Shown: in pieces, positions 1 through 6,698 of the stretch
How positions within the stretch are numbered: position 1 is the first letter of the stretch
Layout of the letters: the number at the start of each line of letters is the position of its first letter
Source: an uncultured Bacteroidota bacterium
GTDB taxonomy: Bacteria; Bacteroidota; Bacteroidia; Bacteroidales; F082
DNA: 14,340 nucleotides
Direction: 5' to 3'
Assembly: GCA_900542475.1 (NCBI GenBank)
Contig: UQNO01000049.1
Span: 1 to 14,340 of the forward strand
Translations under genes and position numbers: made by a program
The notes under the pieces: generated by a model
Seen by the model: only the letters and a program-made list of their open reading frames with translations
What the model was told of the DNA's origin: nothing
Databases searched by the model: none

Positions 1-1427
1 CCATTAACAGAGTTTATCCTTCCCGGTGTGCCTCCTTCTTTGTCGCAGCTCGCGCGCCAGTTCACAGCTCCTAAACATGGTGAGTGCGGGTCTATTTGCT
101 CCAACGACCAGCCGCCGTTGGATTTGTTTTTATCTCGATACCAAGAAATATCAAAACTTAAATCAAAAATCAATAATTTATGAAACCCAAAAAGAGAAAA
201 AAAAGAACCGGAATTTGGTATCGAAAAAGATGTAAAACCCACACAATCACCATATTCAGATAAAAAAGGAACAGACTCCTCCTTACATAATATTATGAAA
301 CCGTTTGCTCGTATTGTTATGTCTTGAGTTATTGTTTTTTCACTATTGCCAATGACAAATATCCAATCTTTCATTTTTATGTCATGGTCGGTAGTGTTAT
401 ACAGTTCCACATATTCGTATGGCGGCAGACCTACGCTCGGCTCTGGATTCGCCATTATTTCATTTATCACAACATCGTTTTCATGAAGGTTATAATGAAT
501 AAAACCATGGCTGATATTCTCCGACAAATTACCTGACAAATCCTGTATTTTGTTAATAGTCAATGTGTAATTCACGCCTTCTTGAATTGTTTTTGAAAAT
601 GAAAGTATCAACGACGAACGATTGCTTCCGTTGTATTCGGCATACATAGGAGTCCCTACATTGTTATCAAGATGGTAATTTTCCGCAACAAGTGCGAACA
701 CAGGGTCAACGGGTTCATTAATATCCAATTCCAACTTATTGTATTTCAATACTATAACATCTTTCAGACATGGTGCCTCGCTATCTATAATCAACGGACC
801 CGCATAAACATCGTCGAGATAGACTTTTTTCGAGTTGCTGGCACTGTATTTTATTTTTATTCCAAAATTTCCAACAGGCTCATAGGTATTATCAACACAT
901 TGAGCCTCAATGAGATAGTTGTTATTACCTTTTTTATCGACAAATATCTTCCATTCACCTTTCGAATTACGCGTCACCTTGAAGAAAGCGGAGAAAGATG
1001 AGGCGATAAACGTGTCGGTGCCACGGCAAACGCTGACAGCAGCGTCTCCGTCAACACGATGTAAATCAACAACATCGTTATTCCCCGCCTCTCCGAACCT
1101 AATAAAATATTTATCACAAAGATACACGTCGCTAAAATTATTACCAGAAGGCGAAAATGCTTCCCGTAACCAAAAACGCCATTCAAAATCCCCGTCCTCA
1201 ACTTCATCTGACACATCTCCTTCGCAAAACAGGAAAGCCTCGCCAGCACCATCGGCATTCAATTGTAACAGGCAGGCGCTATTGACAATAAACAGCGATT
1301 CTGTTCCACTCCACCTGGGATTGTCTGTGAAATCACCATCCGAGAAGTCATCATAGATTTGGGCGAGACTCGAAAACGGCATCATTAATATTAGGTGTAC
1401 CAGAATCTTGAACATTTTTGCATCCAT
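1..1427 (-). CDS. Lamin-tail-domain exported protein (partial, C-terminus off left edge)
   Basis: Reading the minus strand from ATG at 1427 gives about 475 codons without a stop to the window edge. The N-terminus has a signal peptide (MFKILVHLILMMPFSSLAQ, beginning at a second ATG at 1415), which suggests export; 1415 is an equally good start. The first 300 residues are an Asp/Gly-rich beta-type region beginning YDDFSDGDF. From about residue 318 there is a lamin tail domain: VINEIMANPEPSVGLPP, then EYVELYN, and near the edge GWSLEQIDP, NWRAS and GGTPGRINSV. These strings are characteristic of Bacteroidota lamin-tail proteins, which are often large cell-surface or type IX-secreted proteins; that sorting is inferred, since the C-terminus is not visible. 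The function is unknown; such domains are thought to bind or scaffold. It is transcribed divergently from asd. I checked the frame at both ends, and both make family sense. Confidence 0.85.
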   Translation of the reverse strand, partial: MDAKMFKILVHLILMMPFSSLAQIYDDFSDGDFTDNPRWSGTESLFIVNSACLLQLNADGAGEAFLFCEGDVSDEVEDGDFEWRFWLREAFSPSGNNFSDVYLCDKYFIRFGEAGNNDVVDLHRVDGDAAVSVCRGTDTFIASSFSAFFKVTRNSKGEWKIFVDKKGNNNYLIEAQCVDNTYEPVGNFGIKIKYSASNSKKVYLDDVYAGPLIIDSEAPCLKDVIVLKYNKLELDINEPVDPVFALVAENYHLDNNVGTPMYAEYNGSNRSSLILSFSKTIQEGVNYTLTINKIQDLSGNLSENISHGFIHYNLHENDVVINEIMANPEPSVGLPPYEYVELYNTTDHDIKMKDWIFVIGNSEKTITQDITIRANGFIILCKEESVPFLSEYGDCVGFTSFSIPNSGSFFSLFGFHKLLIFDLSFDISWYRDKNKSNGGWSLEQIDPHSPCLGAVNWRASCDKEGGTPGRINSVN

Positions 1428-1454
1428 AACTATAAATGTTAGCGTTTTTTTGTG

Positions 1455-1472
1455 TACTTTTGCGCAAAAGTA
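1455..1472. promoter_or_regulatory. 18-bp palindrome carrying two opposed -7 promoter boxes
   Basis: TACTTTTGCGCAAAAGTA is a perfect palindrome. Each half reads TACTTTTG, an exact match to the Bacteroidetes -7 consensus TAnnTTTG, one on each strand. On the minus strand the box lies 38 bases before the ATG at 1427, a normal leader length. On the plus strand the asd start is 143 bases away, so this box would give asd a long leader. I see no convincing -33 TTTG at the usual spacing on either side. It could instead be an operator that happens to contain the box. Confidence 0.55.
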
Positions 1473-1605
1473 TAACAAAAAGTTTTTACATGTTTTGTTT
1501 TTAACACTTTTTAACTTAACTTGCGTAAAAGCGGTACAAATCTTAATAAAAGTTAACAGAAACGGTATAATTGTTAAATTTTTTTAACATTTCTGGAGGT
1601 AAAAA
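1473..1605 (+). promoter_or_regulatory. asd leader with strong Shine-Dalgarno site
   Basis: This A/T-rich leader contains five TTAAC pentamers (1501, 1511, 1516, 1553 and 1584) and a weak -7-like TATAATTG at 1566-1573, one mismatch from consensus. GGAGG at 1595-1599 sits six bases before the asd ATG. It is the only clear Shine-Dalgarno site I see in front of a gene here; the other genes have A-rich leaders. It supports 1606 as the start. No riboswitch fold is evident by eye. Confidence 0.5.
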
Positions 1606-2598
1606 ATGAAAATAGCAGTTATTGGAGCGACGGGACTTGTCGGGCAGAAGATACTTCAAGTTTTGGAGGAGAGAAATCTTCCAATCGAGGAGTTAGTTGT
1701 GGCGGCATCAGAGAGTTCCATTGGAAAGAAGACGCTTTTTAAAGGCAAAGAATACACTTTGATTTCCGTTGAAGAGGCCATTGAAAAACGTCCCTGCATC
1801 GCGATTTTTTCAGCCGGTGCCGATGCATCGTTAAAATACGCCCCGCTTTTTGCAGAAAACGGCACCTATGTGGTCGATAACAGCTCGGCCTGGCGCAAAA
1901 AGACAAACGTTCCATTGGTGGTGCCAGAAATCAATGCCGATGACATAACCGTTGATACTCATATCATTGCGAATCCAAATTGCTCTACAATAGGTCTTGT
2001 GATGGCCTTGGCTCCAATGCATCGTCGTTATGGAATCAAACGCATCGTGGTATCGACCTATCAATCGGTTAGCGGCAGCGGTATCAAAGGATTGAAACAG
2101 CTGCACTGCGAGCAAGGTGGTGAGAAAGCCGAAAATCCCGCATATCCACACCAAATCCATGAAAACATAATCCCACACGGCGGTGGTTTTTTAGATGACG
2201 GCAACACCTCCGAGGAAGAAAAACTCATTTTTGAGACAAATAAGATTTTACATTCCAATATCGCCGTTTCGGCAACAGTGGCACGCGTCCCCGTTTATGG
2301 AGGCCATTCCGAGTCGGTGAATGTGGAGTTTTTACAACAGTATGATATTCAAGATATTAGAAAATTATTAGAAAACACACCAGGCGTTATCGTAGCTGAC
2401 AATCCAAGTGAAAACATTTATCCGACACCTTTGATGGCATACGACCGCGACGAGGTTTTCGTGGGAAGAATGAGAAGAGACAACAGCATCGAAAACGGAT
2501 TCAATTTCTGGGTGGTGACAGACAATATCAGAAAAGGAGCGGCGACAAACGCAGTGGAGATAGCAGAAATAATTATTCATCGTTTTTTCGACTTTTAG
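1606..2598 (+). CDS. asd: Aspartate-semialdehyde dehydrogenase
   Basis: It reduces aspartyl phosphate to aspartate semialdehyde with NADPH in the cytoplasm, the branch point toward lysine/diaminopimelate, threonine and methionine. The 330-residue length is normal for the family. Residues 7-13 (GATGLVG) form the nucleotide-binding loop of the N-terminal Rossmann domain. Cys126 in NPNCSTIG is the expected catalytic nucleophile, followed by the conserved VSTYQSVSGSG. His234 in VYGGHSE is the expected acid-base residue. All key residues are present, so the enzyme should be active. The start is fixed by GGAGG six bases upstream. ribF follows after 70 bases on the same strand with no obvious terminator between, so cotranscription is plausible although the two pathways are unrelated. 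Confidence 0.97.
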   Translation: MKIAVIGATGLVGQKILQVLEERNLPIEELVVAASESSIGKKTLFKGKEYTLISVEEAIEKRPCIAIFSAGADASLKYAPLFAENGTYVVDNSSAWRKKTNVPLVVPEINADDITVDTHIIANPNCSTIGLVMALAPMHRRYGIKRIVVSTYQSVSGSGIKGLKQLHCEQGGEKAENPAYPHQIHENIIPHGGGFLDDGNTSEEEKLIFETNKILHSNIAVSATVARVPVYGGHSESVNVEFLQQYDIQDIRKLLENTPGVIVADNPSENIYPTPLMAYDRDEVFVGRMRRDNSIENGFNFWVVTDNIRKGAATNAVEIAEIIIHRFFDF

Positions 2599-2660
2599 AC
2601 ACTGTTTTGTGACGAAATTTCTATATGTGTGACGAAATTAGATAAAATTCGACTTTTAGA
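2587..2660 (+). repeat. Two pairs of short direct repeats in the asd-ribF gap
   Basis: TTCGACTTTTAGA occurs at 2587-2599 (covering the asd stop codon) and again at 2648-2660, just before the ribF start. Between them TGTGACGAAATT occurs at 2608-2619 and 2628-2639, a 20-base spacing. The pattern suggests a small local duplication. The 20-base spacing could also suit paired regulator sites, but nothing else supports that. Confidence 0.5.
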
Positions 2661-2668
2661 TATATTAA

Positions 2669-3604
2669 ATGAAGATATACCACAACATAAACGATTTAAA
2701 GAACGTACAGAACGCGGTAATAACCATAGGGACATTCGACGGGGTACATCGCGGACATCAGGAGATACTGAAAAACATGGTGAACCGTGCCAAAGAAATC
2801 GACGGGGAGAGCGTAGTGGTAACCTTTTACCCACACCCGAGGCAGGTGCTCAACCATGATTCCGATATACGCCTCATCTCGACACAAGAAGAAAAAATCA
2901 GGCATCTTGAGGCGTTAAACATTGATAATCTCATTATTATAAATTTTACAAAAGAGTTTGCCGCTATATCATCGGAAGATTTTATCAAAGACTACATAGT
3001 AAAAAAACTGCATCCAGCAGTGCTTATCATCGGCTACGACCATCATTTCGGAAAAGGTCGCGCCGGTGACTTCGACATGCTTTACGAACTTGGCATGCAA
3101 TATAATTTCAAAGTGGAGAAGATACAAGAGCAAGACGTTGACAATGTTGCTGTCAGCTCCACGAAAATCCGTCGTTTTTTGCAAAATGGCGATATTAAAC
3201 AGGCCAATGCGCTTCTCGGATATGAGTTTTCTTACACTGGAAAAGTCGTTCACGGTCAGCAATTTGGGCATAAAATGGGTTATCCGACTGCCAATATCGA
3301 TGTTGCAGAAGAGTTCCAACTCATTGAAAAAAGAGGTGTTTATGCCACTTTTGCAGACATAGGAGGGCTATCATATCCTGCCATGACATACATCGGAAAG
3401 CGTCCCACAATGCACGATGAGCGTCCGCAAAGCATTGAATCTCACATTATTAGCTTTGACGGAAATATTTATGACGAAGAAATAAAAATAAGATTTGTGG
3501 ATTTTGTCAGAGATGACGAAAAATTTGATAATTTTGAAGCCTTGAAACGTCAGATTGGTGTTGACGAACAGATTATTATTAACATTTTAAATAAAAAATC
3601 ATGA
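2669..3604 (+). CDS. ribF: Bifunctional riboflavin kinase / FAD synthetase
   Basis: It phosphorylates riboflavin to FMN and adenylylates FMN to FAD in the cytoplasm. The 311 residues are the usual length. The N-terminal adenylyltransferase domain (about residues 14-170) shows GTFDGVHRGH at 21-30, YPHP at 54-57, GYDHHFGKGRAGD at 122-134 and SSTKIR at 163-168. The C-terminal flavokinase domain (about 185-308) shows GYPTANI at 204-210 and a later GKRPTM followed by ESHI, with acidic residues before the end. Both activities should be intact. The start has an A/T-rich leader (TATATTAAATG) without a Shine-Dalgarno site. The stop codon TGA at 3602-3604 overlaps the ATG of the dipeptidase gene at 3601, so the two are very likely translationally coupled. 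Confidence 0.97.
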   Translation: MKIYHNINDLKNVQNAVITIGTFDGVHRGHQEILKNMVNRAKEIDGESVVVTFYPHPRQVLNHDSDIRLISTQEEKIRHLEALNIDNLIIINFTKEFAAISSEDFIKDYIVKKLHPAVLIIGYDHHFGKGRAGDFDMLYELGMQYNFKVEKIQEQDVDNVAVSSTKIRRFLQNGDIKQANALLGYEFSYTGKVVHGQQFGHKMGYPTANIDVAEEFQLIEKRGVYATFADIGGLSYPAMTYIGKRPTMHDERPQSIESHIISFDGNIYDEEIKIRFVDFVRDDEKFDNFEALKRQIGVDEQIIINILNKKS

Positions 3605-5340
3605 AAAAATTCTTGACATTATTAGCAATTATTTGCCTTTTCGAGATGACGAAGGCCATTGCATGCACCAACTTTCTCGTGACCAAGGGAGCATCGACCG
3701 ACGGCTCGACGATGATTTCGTATGCCGCGGATTCTCACGTACTTTACGGTGAATTGTATCATTATCCAGCAGCTGATTATCCAGAGGGGGCCATGCGCGA
3801 CCTCTATGATTGGGACAGCGGTCGTTATCTCGGACAGATTCCGGAAGTGAGCCACACATATAACGTTGTAGGCAACATGAACGAATATCAGCTTGCCATA
3901 GGCGAGACCACCTACGGCGGTTTGGAGTGCCTCTGGGAAGGCGAAGGTCTAATGGACTACGGCACCTTGATTTACATCTCCTTGCAGCGCTGCAAGACAG
4001 CTCGCGAAGCCATACGTAACATCGCTGAACTCACAGCTAAATATGGATATATCAGCGAGGGAGAGTCGTTTTCTATCGCAGACACCGAAGAGGTCTGGAT
4101 TATGGATGCGATAGGAAAAGGCAAGTTCGAGAAAGGCATGGTTTGGGTTGCACGCCGCATCCCCGACGGATATGTCAGCGCTCACGCCAACCAGGCTCGC
4201 ATCACCACCTTCCCTCTTGCAAAGAAGAACAAAACATCTGTCACATCAAAGGATTTCAAAAAATTCATGACAGATATGAATATCGACTGCATCTACTCTG
4301 ACGATGTGATTTCTTTCGCCAAAAAGAATAATCTCTATGTAGGAAAAGACGAAGATTTCTCTTTCTCGGACGTTTACGCGCCTGTCGATTTCAGCGGCGC
4401 GCGCGCTTGTGAAATCCGTGTATGGGCCATGTTCAACCAAGTCACCGACGGCATGGATGCCTACTGGGACTATGCCACAGGACGTGACATCAAACGCACC
4501 AAGCCATACGTGAAAGGCCAGCCACAGACCATTGAGAACTTCCCGAGCAACAGAATGCCACTCTGGGTGAAACCGGAGAAAAAAGTGTCGGTACTCGACA
4601 TGATGAGTTTTATGCGCGACCATCTTGAAGGCACGGAACTCGACATGACATTAGACTTCGGAGCAGGTTCGTTCCACTGCCCATATCGTTGGCGTCCAAT
4701 GAGTTGGAAAGTTGACGGCGTGGAATATGTACACGAGAGAGCAACGGCAACACAGCAGACAGGCTTCTCGTTTGTGACACAGAGCAACGGCGACAATATC
4801 AATGAAATAGGCGGTATCATCTGGTGGGGTGTCGATGATGCGGCAAGCACAGTATATTGCCCCATGTACACATGTATGACAGAGATTCCGCTCTGCTACC
4901 GCGTCGGCAACGGCTCTATCATGGAATGGTCGGAGACAGCGGGATTCTGGATTTTCAACCAGGCGTCGAACTGGGCTTACACAAAATACGACTATATCCA
5001 TCCTGAAATCGAGGCCAAACAAGCAGAATACGAGCACGGCTGGGTGAAGTCGGTGCAAAGTATCAACACCAAAGCAGCCGAGATTTACGCAAAAGATCCT
5101 GCTGAAGCCGTAAGATTCCTCACCAAGTATTCAAACACCGAGGCGATGAAGCTATGCGCCGACTGGAAGACCTTCTATCACTATCTGTTCGTGAAATACA
5201 TGGACGGCAACGTGAAGACAGCCCGTGAAACTCCCGAGGGTTATAAATACTACGCTCCGGAGGTGGAACAGCCGAAATATAGCGATGATTTCTATAAGGC
5301 GATTATTGAGCAGACGGGAGATAAGTTGAAGGTTTATTAG
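3601..5340 (+). CDS. Family C69 dipeptidase (exported)
   Basis: This 579-residue protein belongs to peptidase family C69 (formerly U34), N-terminal nucleophile hydrolases that cut dipeptides. Residues 1-21 form a signal peptide ending in AIA. Cys22 follows in CTNFLVTKGASTDGS, the conserved start of the mature enzyme, where the exposed N-terminal cysteine is the nucleophile. Removal of the signal peptide would therefore both export and activate it. Further family strings are YAADSH, IGETTYGG and GESFSIAD. The length fits Bacteroidota members. The ATG overlaps the ribF stop by four bases, so translation is probably coupled, although peptide breakdown has no clear link to flavin synthesis. Cys22 after a short hydrophobic stretch could be mistaken for a lipobox; the -3 Ala and the family motif argue for the nucleophile reading. 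Confidence 0.93.
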   Translation: MKKFLTLLAIICLFEMTKAIACTNFLVTKGASTDGSTMISYAADSHVLYGELYHYPAADYPEGAMRDLYDWDSGRYLGQIPEVSHTYNVVGNMNEYQLAIGETTYGGLECLWEGEGLMDYGTLIYISLQRCKTAREAIRNIAELTAKYGYISEGESFSIADTEEVWIMDAIGKGKFEKGMVWVARRIPDGYVSAHANQARITTFPLAKKNKTSVTSKDFKKFMTDMNIDCIYSDDVISFAKKNNLYVGKDEDFSFSDVYAPVDFSGARACEIRVWAMFNQVTDGMDAYWDYATGRDIKRTKPYVKGQPQTIENFPSNRMPLWVKPEKKVSVLDMMSFMRDHLEGTELDMTLDFGAGSFHCPYRWRPMSWKVDGVEYVHERATATQQTGFSFVTQSNGDNINEIGGIIWWGVDDAASTVYCPMYTCMTEIPLCYRVGNGSIMEWSETAGFWIFNQASNWAYTKYDYIHPEIEAKQAEYEHGWVKSVQSINTKAAEIYAKDPAEAVRFLTKYSNTEAMKLCADWKTFYHYLFVKYMDGNVKTARETPEGYKYYAPEVEQPKYSDDFYKAIIEQTGDKLKVY

Positions 5341-5400
5341 TCGTTAGTTATTAGTTATTAGCTATTAGCCGTTAGCCATTAGTTATTAGCCATTAGTTAG
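5334..5400 (+). repeat. Heptamer tandem repeat (TTATTAG-like)
   Basis: Nine seven-base units of the form YYRTTAG (TTATTAG, CTATTAG, CCATTAG, CCGTTAG, TCGTTAG) run from 5334 to 5396 and are followed by TTAG. The first unit includes the stop codon of the dipeptidase gene. Because seven is not a multiple of three, successive TAG triplets fall in all three frames, making a strong block to readthrough. Confidence 0.8.
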
Positions 5401-5409
5401 AGTTATTGG

Positions 5410-5448
5410 AAAAAAGTGAGGAGACGTGTGTTTTTTCTCACTTTTTTT
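5410..5448. terminator. Two-way intrinsic terminator between convergent genes
   Basis: AAAAAAGTGAG at 5410-5420 pairs with CTCACTTTTTT at 5437-5447, an 11-bp stem with a 16-base loop followed by more T. The A-run on one arm becomes a T-run on the other strand, so it can end transcription of the dipeptidase operon (plus) and of moxR (minus). Confidence 0.8.
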
Positions 5449-5463
5449 ATTTTTACAACGCGA

Positions 5464-5600
5464 ATGATTTTATTTTCATATTGTCATTGTTTTTGCTTCT
5501 GCTTGTTTCTTGTAGCAAACCCGGAGCCGTTGCCGTTTGAATTTAACGAAAAATTGCCGGCAATTGATACATTGCTGCAATGATGAGTTGCAAGATGTAT
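5464..5600 (+). pseudogene. Possible decayed lipoprotein gene start
   Basis: Two plus-strand frames carry pieces that make sense only when joined. One frame reads ILSLFLLLLVSCSKPG, a typical lipoprotein signal with lipobox LVSC, but it has no ATG and stops after PGAVAV. The frame starting with ATG at 5464 reads, from about 5519, NPEPLPFEFNEKLPAIDTLL and stops at 5581-5583. A one- or two-base frameshift near 5515-5525 would join them into a normal lipoprotein N-terminus of the LPAIDTLLQ type that I associate with Bacteroidales repeat lipoproteins. Nothing follows but the end of moxR on the other strand, so the rest is lost. This rests on reading by eye. Confidence 0.4.
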
Positions 5601-5614
5601 AAGCCATCTACGAA

Positions 5615-6574
5615 TCACGCCAATCCCTCGATTATCTTCTCGATGCTGATTCCTTCGGCTTGGGCGGTATAATTTCTCACAAGGCGGTGTCTTAAAACTG
5701 GCACTGCCACTCTTTTAACGTCTTCGATGTCGGGCGAGAACTTGCCGTTCATCAAGGCGTTGGCTTTGGCTCCGATAACGAGATACTGCGATGCGCGCGG
5801 GCCCGCACCCCAGCTCAAGTACTTATTAGCCATCTCATGGGCACGCTCGGTGTTAGGACGCGTCTTTGAGACAAGGTTCACTGCATATTCATAAACGTTA
5901 TCAGACACCGGCACACAACGCACGAGCTTCTGAAAATACAGAATCTCCTCCGCAGTCATCACAGCCTCCACCTTATTATTAATAGCGGCAGTGGTGTTCC
6001 TCACAACAGCTATCTCCTCCTCGTAAGAAGGGTAATCAAGCATGAGGTTGAACATAAAACGGTCGAGTTGCGCCTCTGGAAGCGGATACGTCCCCTCCTG
6101 CTCAATGGGATTCTGCGTCGCAAGCACAAAAAACGGCTCGCTCAACTTGTAAGTCTTGCCGGAAACAGTGACGTTCCTCTCCTGCATCGCCTCAAGCAAC
6201 GCCGCCTGCGTCTTGGGAGGTGTACGGTTGATTTCGTCGGCAAGAATGATATTGGAGAAAACAGGACCTTTCACAAATTTGAACTGGCGAGACTCGTCTA
6301 AAATCTCCGTTCCTATGATATCTGAAGGCATCAGGTCGGGAGTGAACTGAATGCGGTTGAATGTCAAACCCAACGCTTGTCCTATAGTATTGATTAACAA
6401 TGTCTTGGCAAGACCAGGAACACCTACTAACAGCACATGACCCTGACAGAAAATCGATAAAATGGTATCATGAATAATTTCGTTTTGTCCGATGATGACC
6501 TTGCCGATTTCTTTTTTTAAGGATTCGTATTTATTTACAAGGGCTTTCGCACCTTCAACGTCAGAATTATACAT
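5615..6574 (-). CDS. MoxR-family AAA+ ATPase
   Basis: This is a cytoplasmic AAA+ ATPase of the MoxR family, thought to act as a chaperone that assembles or activates partner proteins, often with VWA-domain proteins. From Met at 6574 the protein has 319 residues. Walker A is GVPGLAKT at 51-58, Walker B is IILADE at 108-113, and sensor 1 is ATQNP at 151-155. RIQFTPDLMPSDI, LLEAMQERNVT and EGTYPLPEAQLDRFMF are all family motifs. An upstream in-frame ATG at 6643 would add 23 residues, but that stretch is a translation of the hairpin element at 6590-6691 and is absent from the family as I know it, so I place the start at 6574. The usual DUF58 and VWA neighbours are missing: the next gene is convergent. 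Confidence 0.93.
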   Translation of the reverse strand: MYNSDVEGAKALVNKYESLKKEIGKVIIGQNEIIHDTILSIFCQGHVLLVGVPGLAKTLLINTIGQALGLTFNRIQFTPDLMPSDIIGTEILDESRQFKFVKGPVFSNIILADEINRTPPKTQAALLEAMQERNVTVSGKTYKLSEPFFVLATQNPIEQEGTYPLPEAQLDRFMFNLMLDYPSYEEEIAVVRNTTAAINNKVEAVMTAEEILYFQKLVRCVPVSDNVYEYAVNLVSKTRPNTERAHEMANKYLSWGAGPRASQYLVIGAKANALMNGKFSPDIEDVKRVAVPVLRHRLVRNYTAQAEGISIEKIIEGLA

Positions 6575-6589
6575 ACTTTCAATATTTAT

Positions 6590-6691
6590 GTCATTTCGAC
6601 TGTAGCGGAGCGGAGAAGTCTCGAACTTTTTGTCATGCAACATCTAAATGTATGAGATTTCCTGACCACACCTCGTTTCGCCTGAAATGAC
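6590..6691 (-). repeat. Single REP-like hairpin element, inverted relative to the main array
   Basis: GTCATTTC at 6590-6597 pairs with GAAATGAC at 6684-6691. Next to the first arm is TCGACTGTAGCGGAGCGGAGAAGTCTC, which matches the reverse complement of the right arm of the 8595-10314 units, so this copy lies in the opposite orientation. It begins seven bases beyond the surA-like stop codon and ends 15 bases before the moxR start, filling the gap. It is more diverged than the array copies, suggesting an older insertion. Confidence 0.75.
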
Positions 6692-6698
6692 GAGGGAA

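Noticed and set aside
919..1356. Plus-strand frames at 324-536, 672-1001 and 919-1356 and minus frame 974-1258
   Set aside because: All lie over the lamin-tail gene in other frames. That gene has a continuous frame, a signal peptide and family motifs, so these are shadows.
1473..1605. Riboswitch (such as a lysine switch) before asd
   Set aside because: The leader is short and very A/T-rich, without the paired G/C helices of known riboswitches visible by eye.
3601..3666. Dipeptidase as a lipoprotein
   Set aside because: Cys22 after a hydrophobic stretch imitates a lipobox, but residue -3 is Ala and the Cys begins the conserved C69 nucleophile motif CTNF.
6575..6643. N-terminal extension of MoxR to the ATG at 6643
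   Set aside because: The extra codons are translated from the inverted hairpin element, and the family normally starts near the Met at 6574.
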